This document shows, piece after piece, positions 11,757 through 21,172 of a stretch of DNA of 64,000 nucleotides. Positions within the stretch are counted from its first letter, which is position 1. Every line of letters starts with the position of its first letter. Source of the stretch: Pseudomonas sp. UYIF39 (lineage in GTDB: Bacteria; Pseudomonadota; Gammaproteobacteria; Pseudomonadales; Pseudomonadaceae); assembly GCF_029963765.1 (NCBI RefSeq), contig NZ_JALBYU010000005.1:248001-312000 (forward strand), given 5' to 3'. The position numbers and the translations under genes were made by a program. The notes under the pieces are model-generated. The model saw only the letters and a program-made list of their open reading frames with translations. It searched no databases and had not been told where the DNA came from.

Positions 11757-12261
11757 TGCGGCTGGCCGTTTCGGACGGCTGAGCTGGCTCTGGTTGAGTT
11801 TGCTGGTCCTGGTTATCGACCAGGCCAGCAAGTTCTACTTCGAAGGCAAGCTCGAGATGTACCAGCAAATCGTGGTGATCCCCGATTTGTTCAGCTGGAC
11901 TCTGGCCTACAACACGGGCGCAGCGTTCAGCTTCCTGGCCGACAGCTCCGGCTGGCAGCGCTGGCTGTTCGCCCTGATCGCGGTCGTGGTCAGTGCGGTG
12001 CTGGTAGTGTGGCTCAAGCGTCTGGGGCGCAACGAAACCTGGCTGGCCGTCGCTTTGGCGCTGGTGCTGGGTGGCGCGCTGGGCAATCTGTATGACCGCA
12101 TAGCCCTGGGCCATGTGATCGATTTCATTCTGGTGCATTGGCAGAACCGCTGGTATTTCCCGGCGTTCAACTTTGCCGACAGTGCAATCACTGTCGGTGC
12201 CGTAATGCTTGCGCTGGACATGTTCAAAAGTAAGAAAACCGGAGAAGCCGTTCATGACTGA
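11749..12261 (+). CDS. lspA: Lipoprotein signal peptidase II
   Basis: 170-residue inner-membrane aspartyl protease that removes signal peptides from diacylglyceryl-prolipoproteins. Four membrane segments are visible. The conserved catalytic regions are [28 protein letters not shown] and [14 protein letters not shown]; the two aspartates in YDR and FADS are the expected catalytic pair. It overlaps ileS by 8 bases and fkpB by 8 bases, a tightly packed operon. Confidence 0.97.
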   Translation: MPNAAGRFGRLSWLWLSLLVLVIDQASKFYFEGKLEMYQQIVVIPDLFSWTLAYNTGAAFSFLADSSGWQRWLFALIAVVVSAVLVVWLKRLGRNETWLAVALALVLGGALGNLYDRIALGHVIDFILVHWQNRWYFPAFNFADSAITVGAVMLALDMFKSKKTGEAVHD

Positions 12262-12706
12262 ACAGGTATTGGCTGAGCAACGCATCCGCCAGAACACGGA
12301 AGTCACTTTGCACTTTGCACTGCGCCTGGAGAACGGCGACACCGTCGACAGCACCTTCGACAAAGCCCCGGCGACCTTCAAGGTCGGTGACGGCAACCTG
12401 TTGCCAGGGTTCGAAGCAGCGCTGTTCGGCTTCAAGGCTGGCGACAAGCGTACGCTGACGATTCAGCCGGAGAACGCTTTTGGCCAACCCAACCCGCAGA
12501 ACGTACAGGTCATCCCGCGCTCGCAGTTCAAGGACATGGAGCTGTCGCCTGGCTTGCTGGTGATCTTCAACGATGCGGCTAATACTGAGTTGCCCGGTGT
12601 GGTGAAGGTATTCGATGACGAGCAAGTGACCATCGACTTCAACCACCCGTTGGCCGGCAAGACATTGACCTTTGACGTCGAGATCATCAACGTCAAATCG
12701 CTGTAA
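12254..12706 (+). CDS. fkpB: FKBP-type peptidyl-prolyl isomerase (FkpB/SlpA)
   Basis: 150-residue SlyD-like isomerase. The FKBP half begins with VTLHFALRLENGDTVDSTF, then GDGNLLPGFEAALFGFKAGDKRTLTIQPENAFG; the inserted flap domain contains NVQVIPRSQF and the C terminus NHPLAGKTLTFDVEIINV. The start at 12254 overlaps the lspA stop. It probably acts as a cytoplasmic folding helper; its position between lspA and ispH is conserved in gamma-proteobacteria. Confidence 0.95.
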   Translation: MTEQVLAEQRIRQNTEVTLHFALRLENGDTVDSTFDKAPATFKVGDGNLLPGFEAALFGFKAGDKRTLTIQPENAFGQPNPQNVQVIPRSQFKDMELSPGLLVIFNDAANTELPGVVKVFDDEQVTIDFNHPLAGKTLTFDVEIINVKSL

Positions 12707-12772
12707 ACACTTCGCCCGACTCTGGTCGGGCGGGGTCAGCATTCTTTCTGCGCGCAAGACACGAGGCACAGC

Positions 12773-13720
12773 ATGCAAATCAAACTCGCCAACCCCCGTG
12801 GCTTCTGCGCCGGTGTGGACCGGGCGATCGAAATCGTCAACCGCGCCCTGGAAGTCTTCGGGCCGCCGATCTACGTGCGCCACGAAGTGGTCCACAACAA
12901 ATTCGTCGTCGAAGACCTGCGTGCTCGCGGGGCGATCTTCGTCGAAGAACTGGATCAGGTGCCGGACGACGTCATCGTCATCTTCAGTGCCCACGGTGTT
13001 TCCCAGTCCGTGCGCACCGAAGCCGCCGGTCGTGGCCTGAAGGTGTTCGACGCCACCTGCCCGCTGGTGACCAAGGTACACATCGAAGTGGCACGCTACA
13101 GCCGCGACGGCCGTGAATGCATCCTCATCGGCCACGCCGGTCACCCGGAAGTCGAAGGCACCATGGGCCAGTACGATGGCAGCAATGGTGGCGCGATCTA
13201 TCTGGTCGAAGACGAGAAAGACGTCGCCGCCTTGCAGGTGAACACCCCTGAAAAACTGGCGTTCGTGACCCAGACCACCCTGTCCATGGACGATACCAGC
13301 CGCGTCATCGACGCACTGCGTACGCGCTTCCCGGCGATCGGTGGTCCACGCAAGGACGACATCTGCTACGCCACGCAAAACCGTCAGGATGCGGTCAAAC
13401 AACTGGCCGACGAGTGTGACGTGGTACTGGTGGTCGGCAGCCCGAACAGCTCGAACTCCAATCGCTTGCGTGAACTGGCCGAGCGCATGGCCACCCCGGC
13501 CTATCTGATCGACGGCGCCGAAGACCTGCAAAAGAGCTGGTTCGAGGGTGTCGAGCGAATCGGCATCACCGCTGGCGCCTCCGCACCGGAAGTCCTGGTG
13601 CGTGGCGTGATCCAGCAGTTGCAGGCGTGGGGCGCTACCGGTGCCGATGAACTGGCCGGTCGCGAGGAGAACATCACCTTCTCCATGCCTAAAGAATTGC
13701 GCGTCCGCTCCCTGCTTTAA
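12773..13720 (+). CDS. ispH: 4-hydroxy-3-methylbut-2-enyl diphosphate reductase
   Basis: 315-residue iron-sulfur enzyme for the last step of the MEP isoprenoid pathway, giving IPP and DMAPP. Cluster cysteines are in [25 protein letters not shown] and [11 protein letters not shown]. Other conserved stretches are [27 protein letters not shown] and [10 protein letters not shown]. It ends the ribF-to-ispH run. Its last 32 bases overlap, tail to tail, the FimT-like gene on the minus strand. Confidence 0.97.
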   Translation: MQIKLANPRGFCAGVDRAIEIVNRALEVFGPPIYVRHEVVHNKFVVEDLRARGAIFVEELDQVPDDVIVIFSAHGVSQSVRTEAAGRGLKVFDATCPLVTKVHIEVARYSRDGRECILIGHAGHPEVEGTMGQYDGSNGGAIYLVEDEKDVAALQVNTPEKLAFVTQTTLSMDDTSRVIDALRTRFPAIGGPRKDDICYATQNRQDAVKQLADECDVVLVVGSPNSSNSNRLRELAERMATPAYLIDGAEDLQKSWFEGVERIGITAGASAPEVLVRGVIQQLQAWGATGADELAGREENITFSMPKELRVRSLL

Positions 13721-14246
13721 CGCTTTTGCCACCTGGGCACAGCGCCTGCTCAGCCTTATGGCTGCGCAGGCTGACGCGGCCGGTCGCGGCCAGCACCACC
13801 TGGAGCTGAGTGACCGGTTCGCGGGCTGCGCAAATGTGCAATGTCCCCGCTTGAAAGGCCCGTCCGGGCATCTGTGGCTCGCCAATACTGTTGAAACGTA
13901 TGTATCGCCTGACCGGCCAATTGCCGACAATCGGCACCTGAGTGCCACTCGCGCGCTCAACCAGCAGCGGATTGCTGTTGTCCTCCGCCCCTTTACCGCT
14001 GATATCCAGAATGATCCGCCAGCCCTGGCTCCAGTTGCCGTTGATGGCGTGAATCACGACGCTCTGGTTGCGTGTGATGGCAACGGTTCTGGCGTTGCGT
14101 ATACCGCTGATAAGCGACTGTGCCATCTGCTCGCGATGGTTCGATTCAGTCATTGCAGCAAATGCCGGACTGACCAATAGCAGAACAATCCCGACAATTG
14201 TCAGTCCCATGAGCAGTTCGATCAGGCTGAAACCTCGCTGATGCAT
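13689..14246 (-). CDS. fimT: GspH/FimT-family minor pseudopilin
   Basis: 185-residue type IV pilin-like protein. The prepilin peptidase site and hydrophobic helix are in [30 protein letters not shown], with G as the cleavage residue and E at mature position 5. The ATG at 14246 fits this leader; the frame extends further upstream but without a plausible signal. The C-terminal part ([35 protein letters not shown]) is typical of GspH. It runs opposite to the fimU-pilE genes and converges with ispH, overlapping it by 32 bases. The symbol is by family and position. Confidence 0.85.
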   Translation of the reverse strand: MHQRGFSLIELLMGLTIVGIVLLLVSPAFAAMTESNHREQMAQSLISGIRNARTVAITRNQSVVIHAINGNWSQGWRIILDISGKGAEDNSNPLLVERASGTQVPIVGNWPVRRYIRFNSIGEPQMPGRAFQAGTLHICAAREPVTQLQVVLAATGRVSLRSHKAEQALCPGGKSVKAGSGRAIL

Positions 14247-14310
14247 GTCATCTCCCTCCCTGGAGTGCTGCGGCCCGCGCGATCCTGGCGCGAGTAATGG
14301 CAAAACAACC

Positions 14311-14333
14311 GAACATCTGCCGGTCGAATGTTC
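14311..14333. promoter_or_regulatory. Inverted repeat between divergent fimT and fimU
   Basis: GAACAT-N11-ATGTTC is a perfect 6-base inverted repeat in the 131-base gap shared by the two divergent pilin promoters. It could be a regulator site; no known consensus is matched with confidence. Confidence 0.35.
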
Positions 14334-14377
14334 TAGCGTGTAGAAGCAGGTATAGCCGACGGCAACGGAGGGCACCG

Positions 14378-14851
14378 ATGGATCATCGTACAAAAGGTTT
14401 CACGCTGATCGAGTTGCTGATCGCGCTCGCGGTATTTCTGATCTTGATCACTCTGGCCGTACCGGCGTTTACTCGTTCGGTGCAAAGCACCAAGGCCGAC
14501 ACCGAAGTAGGCGATCTGCAGCGTGGTTTGAATTTCGCCCGACTTGAGGCGATCGACCGGGGCATCACCACCCGGCTTCGTCCGACGACGGAGGGAGGCG
14601 CCTGGACCGGGGAGCTCTCGGTTTATGACGGTACTGGCAAATTGGCCAATGTATTGCGGGTTGTTCCAGCGATGAGCAGCGGGGCGAGTCTGACGCTAAC
14701 CTCAGGAGTGACCGCCATCGATTTCAACAACCTTGGCGGGTTGTCGGCACCGTCCACGGCGGTGGTGATCAGCTACGTACAGGGAGCGCAAAACAGAACG
14801 CTGAATGTGTGTTTGAACGGACGAATTCTATTGGGTGGAAGCTGCGGATGA
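14378..14851 (+). CDS. fimU: Minor pilin FimU (GspH family)
   Basis: 157-residue minor pilin. Prepilin leader MDHRTKG is followed by [24 protein letters not shown], then a GspH-type beta domain ending in a cysteine pair (VCLNGRILLGGSCG). It opens the plus-strand minor-pilin operon; its stop overlaps the pilV start (ATGA). In P. aeruginosa FimU-PilVWX-PilE form the priming complex of the pilus tip. The start at 14378 is set by the leader and by GGAGGGCACC upstream. Confidence 0.9.
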   Translation: MDHRTKGFTLIELLIALAVFLILITLAVPAFTRSVQSTKADTEVGDLQRGLNFARLEAIDRGITTRLRPTTEGGAWTGELSVYDGTGKLANVLRVVPAMSSGASLTLTSGVTAIDFNNLGGLSAPSTAVVISYVQGAQNRTLNVCLNGRILLGGSCG

Positions 14852-15297
14852 GGGGATGGAGCAAGCGTGCACAGGAGGGCATGACGCTGATCGAAGTCTT
14901 GGTTGCGTTGTTGATTCTGAGCGTGGGGCTGTTGGGCGCGGCAGCGATTCAGCTCAATGCGCTGAAGTACACGGACAGCGCGCGGATGACCAGCCAGGCG
15001 AGTTTTATCGCCTACGACATGATGGACCGCATTCGCGCCAACACCGGTGCCGACTACACCGTCACACCACCGACCTCAGGCAACCTGAGCGTCGCCCGGG
15101 ATCAGGACCTCTACGACTTCACCACCAACATCGTTAGTTTCGGCGGCGCCACGGCCACCGGCAGCGTTACGCTCAATCAGCGGGTGTACACCATCACCAT
15201 CACCTGGGATGACTCGCGGGCTGCGAACATCGCCAATTTGCGGCGCAGTTTCGTTCTGACCAGTCGCGCCACCGTCGATCCGGTGCCGACGCCATGA
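14848..15297 (+). CDS. pilV: Minor pilin PilV
   Basis: 149-residue minor pilin. The leader ends in AQEG before MTLIEVLVALLILSVGLLGAAAIQLNALKYT; the SxGLLGxAxxQ pattern in the helix is characteristic of PilV. Start and stop overlap fimU and pilW by four bases each, indicating translational coupling. Part of the tip-priming minor-pilin set. Confidence 0.92.
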   Translation: MRGWSKRAQEGMTLIEVLVALLILSVGLLGAAAIQLNALKYTDSARMTSQASFIAYDMMDRIRANTGADYTVTPPTSGNLSVARDQDLYDFTTNIVSFGGATATGSVTLNQRVYTITITWDDSRAANIANLRRSFVLTSRATVDPVPTP

Positions 15298-16004
15298 ACC
15301 AGTCCAGCAGAGGTTTCGGCCTGATCGAGTTACTGATCGCCCTGGCATTGAGTTTGGTCGTGGTCCTGGGCGTGGCACAGATTTTCATCGCAGCCAAGAA
15401 CACCTATGTCAGCCAGAACGCCGCTGCCGCCATGCAGGAAGATGCACGGTTCGTGCTGAGCAAAATGATTCAGGAAATCCGCATGGTCGGTATGTTCGGA
15501 TGTCTGGGGGCGGTCACCGATTCAAGCTCGGCGGGTGACTTCAATGCCAGCCAGACAACGCCGATCAGTTGGGACAACGCCAACCTCAAACTGACCCTGG
15601 TGACTGCGGATGTCGGCGGCGGCGGGGTGCCGACCTGGACGGTGGTTTCCGATTGTCGGAACAATGCAACGGCCTACACGGGCGTCCGAGTTCCGGCGCC
15701 GGGAGAGCTGGCGTTTCCGATCCGGCGCTTGATCTACAGCTTCAGCAACAATCAACTGCTGATGGGTGTCGGTACCGGCACGCCGACTCAGGCGGTGCTG
15801 GTGAACAACGTCAGTGCCTTCAACGTGAGCTTTGGCCTCGCCAGTTCCGCCACTGATGTGGCCGCCTCCAGTTACAGCAGCAACCCCTCTGATCCGGCGC
15901 GCATTCGCAGTGTTCGCCTTACATTGACCCTCACCGACCCGAACAGCCGGGTACACAATCAAACCTTCAACGTGGTTGCCGCTCTGCGCAACCGCTTGCC
16001 GTGA
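15294..16004 (+). CDS. pilW: Minor pilin PilW
   Basis: 236-residue minor pilin. The leader MNQSSRG precedes FGLIELLIALALSLVVVLGVAQIFIAAKNTY, then MQEDARFVLSKMIQEIRMVGMFGCLG, a recognisable PilW stretch. The C-terminal beta domain ends in RVHNQTFNVVAALRNRLP. It overlaps pilV by four bases; pilX begins 11 bases after its stop. Confidence 0.93.
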   Translation: MNQSSRGFGLIELLIALALSLVVVLGVAQIFIAAKNTYVSQNAAAAMQEDARFVLSKMIQEIRMVGMFGCLGAVTDSSSAGDFNASQTTPISWDNANLKLTLVTADVGGGGVPTWTVVSDCRNNATAYTGVRVPAPGELAFPIRRLIYSFSNNQLLMGVGTGTPTQAVLVNNVSAFNVSFGLASSATDVAASSYSSNPSDPARIRSVRLTLTLTDPNSRVHNQTFNVVAALRNRLP

Positions 16005-16015
16005 GGGGAGGGCCG

Positions 16016-16495
16016 ATGAGTATTTCTCCCGTGACCCCTCACGCCCAGCGGGGCATGGCGCTGCTGGTCAGCCTGGTGTTTCTTCTGTTGCTGACACTGA
16101 TCGGCCTTTCATCGATGCAAAACGCCACCCTTCAGGAAAAAATGGCCGCCAGCGTGACCTTGCGTAATCAGTCGTTCCAGGGCGCCGAGTCGGCGTTGCG
16201 CGTGGGTGAAAGCGCGGTGCAACTGGATACATTTTCGTTGCCGGTCTGCAGCGGCACCACCCAATGCGCGCCACCAGCCGAGTCGTCGACCATCACCGGC
16301 GCCGGCTTCAATTCCACCTCGGGGGTGACCTGGATCGCCTCCGGCAGCGGTTTTTACGGGGTGCAGAACATCGGCACCACCTTGACTGCCGTGAATGTGC
16401 CGAGCAACACCTCGACAACGCTGTACCGGGTGACCGCTGTCGGCATCGCGGGCAACTCGCGCAGTGTGGTGGAGAGTATCTATGCGAAATATTGA
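16016..16495 (+). CDS. pilX: Minor pilin PilX
   Basis: 159-residue minor pilin. The N terminus MSISPVTPHAQRG is followed by MALLVSLVFLLLLTLIGLSSMQNATLQEKMAA. Residue 5 of the mature helix is not glutamate, as is usual for PilX/GspK-type pilins that sit at the pilus tip. NQSFQGAESALRVGE is also a family hallmark. A GAGGGGAG ribosome-binding site precedes the ATG. It overlaps pilY1 by 14 bases. Confidence 0.92.
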   Translation: MSISPVTPHAQRGMALLVSLVFLLLLTLIGLSSMQNATLQEKMAASVTLRNQSFQGAESALRVGESAVQLDTFSLPVCSGTTQCAPPAESSTITGAGFNSTSGVTWIASGSGFYGVQNIGTTLTAVNVPSNTSTTLYRVTAVGIAGNSRSVVESIYAKY

Positions 16496-19400
16496 GGCGC
16501 GCACAGGTTGGCGCCATCGGTTGTTGCAGTTGTTCTGCGGCGCGGTGTTGAGCCTTTATCTGGCAGCGCCGACTTACGCCTTCACGCCCTCGGATTCGCC
16601 GCTGTTGAACGCCGCCGCCGTGACCCCCAATGTGATGCTGTTACTCGATGACTCGGGGAGTATGAACAACATTATCTGGGCGGCAGGCTTCGACCCGACA
16701 ATCGCGCGCACTCCGGTGACTATTTGCCTCTCGAATGGTTCTTGCTTGAGAGGGCGGGAACTTGACATGACCGATAGCAATATTTCCTTGTCGAGTTTGA
16801 CTCGGGGAACCTGTTCGAAAGGATGGTACGGTTTTTATAACAACAGTTTCCTCGGTCTGGATTCACTCTGTCTGAAGCTTCCCGATCCGGTAGGGGGGGA
16901 GGACACGCGGTATACGGCAAATTACTTGTCCTTTCTGATCAGTCTGGCCAACAAATCAGATCGGAATTTCACTGATGGCTCGATCCCCAACGATTACCGG
17001 ATGAACGTGGCGCGCAACGTTTCCACGATGTTGGTGGCCGGCAACCGCGATCTGCGCATCGGCCTGTCGACGTTCAATCTGGCGGTCGGCAACCACAAGA
17101 ATGACGGCGGTTATATTGCCCGTTCGGTCAGTGATATGTCGGCGGTCAGCGGCGTAGTGACCCAGGCTCAGGCCAATACCAACTACAACGCACTGATCGA
17201 CGCGATCAATGAACTGAGCGCGGAAGCCAATACACCGCTGGCAGAAGCCTATTACGAAATCACCCGCTATTTCCGTGGCATGGCGCCATACAACAACTCG
17301 ACGCCCACCACCTATACCAGTCCGATTCAGTACCGTTGCCAGAAAAATTACGGGGTGGTGATTACCGATGGTCTGCCGACCTACGACCGAACCTTTCCCA
17401 CCGGCGATCCGCTGGGTGGCAGCCAGTTGCCGAACTGGGACGGTGTCAGCAATAACGATGGCGCCAACCTCTCCGGCGACGATGAGGGCGACACCCTGTA
17501 CCTGGATGACATCGCCAAGTTCGCCTTCGACATCGACATGCGCACCACCGGCACCGATTCTGCTAGCAAAAGCTGGGACGCAGCGGATTTTCCAAAGCAG
17601 AACATGAACACCTACACCGTCGGTTTCGCCACTGCGAACCAGATGTTGTCGGACGCGGCGACTTACGGGCAGGGCAAGTATTACCAGGCGACCGACAGTG
17701 CAGGACTCAACAGTGCACTGTCGTCGGCGCTGAGCGACATCACCTCCAAGGGCGGCTCCGGCGGGGGCGGCGTTGCCAGCGGTAGCATTCTGGCCAGCGG
17801 TTCGAGTTATTTCCAGACCAGTTACGATCCCAAGGATTGGCGCGGCACGATCAAGTCCTACGGATTTACCTCCGCTGGCGCGGTCAACACCGCCTCGGTG
17901 TTGTGGACCACTGATACCGCCATCGTGCCCGGCGCCACGGCGCCGACCTATCAATCCTGGAACACCTTGAATAATGCGGCCGTGACGCTGGCCTACGCCA
18001 GTTTTTCCCCTGCCCAGCAAACTTCTCTCAGCCAGAGTTTGCCCACCGGCATCACCGGCAGCGATCTGGTGGAGTGGAGCAAGGGCACCAACAAGGCCGG
18101 CCTGAAGGTGCGCAGTGTGCTGCTTGGCGACATCATCAATTCGCCGTTGGCCTTGGCATCGCCCACAGATAAAACCGCGTCCGATCTGTCAGGCGACACC
18201 ACTTACAGCACGTATCTGGCAACCAAAGCGGCAAGCATGAACGCCAGTCTCGTGGTGAACGCCAACGACGGCTTTGTAAACGTCATCAGCACGGCCAACG
18301 GCACACGGCGTTACGCATTTATGCCGTCCAGTGTGTTGCCGTCACTGCGCTACATCGCCGACCCGACTTACATAAACGGGGTGAGCCACAAGTTTCTGGT
18401 GGACGGCCAGGTGGGCGTGTTCGATGCCCAGTTCAACAGTGCCTGGAAAACCTTCGCGTTGGGCGGGACAGGGGCGGGGGGGCGAACCTTCTATGCGCTG
18501 CAACTGTTCGACGCATCGGCCGGTAACGTAACCAAGGCGTTGTGGGAGATGAGCGCACCGGCCACAGCAAATACGGCGAACGTTTTCAATGATCTGGGTT
18601 ATGCCTACGCACGACCGGAAGTGGCACGCTTGGCCGACGGTCGATGGGCCGCATTCATCTCCAACGGTTATGGCAGCAACTCAGGTGTGGCAGCGTTGTA
18701 CGTGGTCGACATTCGCGACGGCACGCTGATCAAGAAGATAGTGGTCGACGGCGCCGAGACGACCAACGGCCTGTCGTCGGTGAAGCTCAGGGTGAACTCG
18801 CAGAATGTGGTGCAGGCCGCTTATGGCGGCGATTTGAAGGGGAGGCTGTGGAAGTTTGATTTGAGCGCCACTGCCCCGGAGTCGTGGGATCTGGCATTTT
18901 CCCGCAAACCGCTGTTTACCACCGCAGGTGGCGTCACCCAGCCGATTACCGCGCAACCATTGCTGGCGGATAATTTGTTGGGAGGGAAGGAAGTGTTTTT
19001 CGGCACCGGTAAATTCAATGAGACTGCCGACAAGACCAACAAAGACCTTCAAGCTTTCTATGCCGTGTGGGATGCGGAAGGTGGCTCCGGGCAAATAACA
19101 ACGTCCAGCTTGCAGTCGCAGTCGGTGACTGGCGTGTTCTCGGGTAGCAGTGGGCAATTCATCACCACCAGCCAGAATGACGTTACCTATCCGGCGAAAA
19201 AAGGCTGGTACCTGCCGCTGGTGTACAACAACGTGCTAACCGGTGAGCGGGTGATCAATCAGGCCAGTCTGGCGGCCGGCCGGATTGTTTTCACCACTGC
19301 CAGTGTGGACACCACCGATCCTTGCGCCAGTTTCGGTTCCGGCAAACTGGTCGAGCTGGATGCATTCAGCGGTAAGATGCTCAATTACGCGGTGCTCGAC

Positions 19401-19601
19401 AGCAACGGCGACGGGCTGGTCGATAACAAGGATTCGATTTCCAGCGGGGTGATTTTCACCGGTGGTATTCCGACGCTGAACGCGATCGTCAACAATGCGT
19501 CCCGCAAGATTGTGAACGACTCCAGCGGTGGCATCAGCTCCCTGGTGGAGAAACCCGGCGGTGGCGGCAGCCGTCGCATCATGTGGCGACAAATTCAGTA
19601 A
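16482..19601 (+). CDS. pilY1: Type IV pilus tip-associated protein PilY1
   Basis: 1039-residue exported protein. After a signal peptide ending near residue 33 comes a von Willebrand A-like region with a MIDAS-type DDSGS (residues 56-60) and a later YGVVITDGLPTYDR stretch. The C-terminal half is the PilY1 beta-propeller (GTGAGGRTFYALQLFD, GDLKGRLWKFDL, FFGTGKF). A calcium-binding loop, DSNGDGLVD, lies near residues 973-981. PilY1 is thought to cap or prime the pilus and to affect retraction and surface sensing. It is somewhat shorter than the P. aeruginosa protein, mostly in the N-terminal half. No pilY2 follows. Confidence 0.94.
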   Translation: MRNIEARTGWRHRLLQLFCGAVLSLYLAAPTYAFTPSDSPLLNAAAVTPNVMLLLDDSGSMNNIIWAAGFDPTIARTPVTICLSNGSCLRGRELDMTDSNISLSSLTRGTCSKGWYGFYNNSFLGLDSLCLKLPDPVGGEDTRYTANYLSFLISLANKSDRNFTDGSIPNDYRMNVARNVSTMLVAGNRDLRIGLSTFNLAVGNHKNDGGYIARSVSDMSAVSGVVTQAQANTNYNALIDAINELSAEANTPLAEAYYEITRYFRGMAPYNNSTPTTYTSPIQYRCQKNYGVVITDGLPTYDRTFPTGDPLGGSQLPNWDGVSNNDGANLSGDDEGDTLYLDDIAKFAFDIDMRTTGTDSASKSWDAADFPKQNMNTYTVGFATANQMLSDAATYGQGKYYQATDSAGLNSALSSALSDITSKGGSGGGGVASGSILASGSSYFQTSYDPKDWRGTIKSYGFTSAGAVNTASVLWTTDTAIVPGATAPTYQSWNTLNNAAVTLAYASFSPAQQTSLSQSLPTGITGSDLVEWSKGTNKAGLKVRSVLLGDIINSPLALASPTDKTASDLSGDTTYSTYLATKAASMNASLVVNANDGFVNVISTANGTRRYAFMPSSVLPSLRYIADPTYINGVSHKFLVDGQVGVFDAQFNSAWKTFALGGTGAGGRTFYALQLFDASAGNVTKALWEMSAPATANTANVFNDLGYAYARPEVARLADGRWAAFISNGYGSNSGVAALYVVDIRDGTLIKKIVVDGAETTNGLSSVKLRVNSQNVVQAAYGGDLKGRLWKFDLSATAPESWDLAFSRKPLFTTAGGVTQPITAQPLLADNLLGGKEVFFGTGKFNETADKTNKDLQAFYAVWDAEGGSGQITTSSLQSQSVTGVFSGSSGQFITTSQNDVTYPAKKGWYLPLVYNNVLTGERVINQASLAAGRIVFTTASVDTTDPCASFGSGKLVELDAFSGKMLNYAVLDSNGDGLVDNKDSISSGVIFTGGIPTLNAIVNNASRKIVNDSSGGISSLVEKPGGGGSRRIMWRQIQ

Positions 19602-19615
19602 GTGAGAGTTGAGGC

Positions 19616-20011
19616 ATGCGCAGATCCAACCGAGGTTTTACCCTGATCGAAATCATGATCGTGATAGCGATCATCGGGATCGTCATCACCATTGGCTACC
19701 CAAGCCTCACCGAGTATGTGAACAAGGGCCGTCGAACTGAAGTGGCCGGGCTGCTCTCCGAGCAGGCGCAGATCCTCGAGCGTTTTTATTCGCAGAACAA
19801 TGTCTACACCAACGTTGCCGGTCTGAGCCCAGGCAATGACTTTTACACTATTACCCAGACACTGACCGATCAGACCTTCCTGCTGACGGCCGTGCGCAAG
19901 CCCGGCAAGGCCATGGCCGCTGACAAGTGCGGTGATTTCACCATCACCAACACTGGCGTCAGAAGCATGGTCAATGCGACGGCCGCGACCAAGGATTGCT
20001 GGGGTCGCTGA
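19616..20011 (+). CDS. pilE: Minor pilin PilE
   Basis: 131-residue pilin-like protein. MRRSNRG is cleaved before FTLIEIMIVIAIIGIVITIGYPSLTEYVNKGRRTE, followed by a short globular domain with two cysteines (ADKCGDF and KDCWGR) that can form the C-terminal disulfide loop. It starts 14 bases after pilY1 and closes the minor-pilin operon. Function: links the minor-pilin subcomplex to the major pilin. Confidence 0.92.
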   Translation: MRRSNRGFTLIEIMIVIAIIGIVITIGYPSLTEYVNKGRRTEVAGLLSEQAQILERFYSQNNVYTNVAGLSPGNDFYTITQTLTDQTFLLTAVRKPGKAMAADKCGDFTITNTGVRSMVNATAATKDCWGR

Positions 20012-20068
20012 GTTCTTTTTTTGGGTGCCTTTTTGTGCCCTCTGTCTATTTAACGGTTGGATCAGAAC

Positions 20069-21169
20069 ATGACCAGGCAACAGCAAGTGGTGATTGTCGG
20101 CGGCGGCGTGATTGGCCTGCTGACAGCGTTCAATCTCGCGTCCGAAGTGCAAAGCGTTGTGCTGCTGGATCGCTCGAACGTCGGTCAGGAGTCGTCCTGG
20201 GCGGGTGGCGGCATCGTTTCGCCACTCTACCCGTGGCGCTACAGCCCGGCGGTCACCGCGTTGGCGCATTGGTCCCAGGATTTTTATCCACAGCTGGGTG
20301 AGCGACTGTTTGCAGCCACCGGTGTCGATCCTGAGGTGCATACCACCGGGTTGTACTGGCTGGATCTGGATGACGAGGCCGAGGCGTTGGCCTGGGCCGA
20401 GCGGGAAAACCGTCCGTTGCGGGCTGTGGATATCTCGGCGGCTCACGACGCGGTGCCGGTGCTGGGGAGCGGTTTTTCCCGGGCGATCTACATGGCCGAT
20501 GTGGCCAATGTGCGTAATCCGCGGCTGGTGAAGTCCCTCAAGGCTGCGTTGCTGGCGCTGCCGAACGTGACGATTCATGAGCAGTGTGAAGTCAGCGGGT
20601 TTATCCGTGAAGGCGCTACGGTGGTCGGGGTGCAGACCTCGGCGGGAGCGATTTATGGCGATCAGGTGGTTCTGACTGCGGGCGCCTGGAGCGGTGATTT
20701 ACTCAAAAGCCTGGGCCTGGACCTGCCGGTCGAGCCGGTGAAAGGGCAGATGATTCTCTACAAATGCGCAGCGGATTTCCTGCCGAGCATGGTTCTGGCC
20801 AAGGGGCGTTATGCGATTCCTCGGCGTGACGGGCACATTCTGATCGGCAGTACGCTGGAGCATGAAGGCTTCGACAAGACGCCGACCGAATCTGCCCTGG
20901 AGAGTCTGAAGGCGTCGGCTGTGGCGTTGATTCCTGCACTGGCGGATGCCGAGGTCGTGGGGCACTGGGCCGGGTTGCGACCGGGTTCGCCGGAAGGTAT
21001 TCCCTACATCGGTCGGGTGCCAGGGTTCGAAGGGCTTTGGCTTAATTGCGGGCATTACCGTAATGGCTTGGTGCTGGCGCCAGCGTCGTGTCAGTTGTTT
21101 GCGGATGTGATGCTGGGGCGTGAGCCGATCATTGATCCGGCGCCGTATGCGCCGGCTGGACGGATCTGA
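20069..21169 (+). CDS. thiO: Glycine oxidase ThiO (FAD-dependent)
   Basis: 366-residue DAO-family flavoprotein. The Rossmann FAD motif is QVVIVGGGVIGLLTAFNLA; QESSWAGGGIVSPLYPWRY is the ThiO signature, and HWAGLRPGSPEGIPYIG and GHYRNGLVLAPAS form the C-terminal active-site region. It oxidises glycine to iminoglycine for the thiazole part of thiamine. No other thiamine gene is near; its location beside pilSR is conserved in Pseudomonas. It ends three bases before the convergent pilR. Confidence 0.93.
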   Translation: MTRQQQVVIVGGGVIGLLTAFNLASEVQSVVLLDRSNVGQESSWAGGGIVSPLYPWRYSPAVTALAHWSQDFYPQLGERLFAATGVDPEVHTTGLYWLDLDDEAEALAWAERENRPLRAVDISAAHDAVPVLGSGFSRAIYMADVANVRNPRLVKSLKAALLALPNVTIHEQCEVSGFIREGATVVGVQTSAGAIYGDQVVLTAGAWSGDLLKSLGLDLPVEPVKGQMILYKCAADFLPSMVLAKGRYAIPRRDGHILIGSTLEHEGFDKTPTESALESLKASAVALIPALADAEVVGHWAGLRPGSPEGIPYIGRVPGFEGLWLNCGHYRNGLVLAPASCQLFADVMLGREPIIDPAPYAPAGRI

Positions 21170-21172
21170 GAC

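Noticed and set aside
9534..11831. 765-codon minus-strand open frame opposite ileS
   Set aside because: It lies wholly antisense to a well-conserved synthetase; its composition (rich in H, Q, R, V) is the usual mirror of a high-GC gene, and no domain is recognisable.
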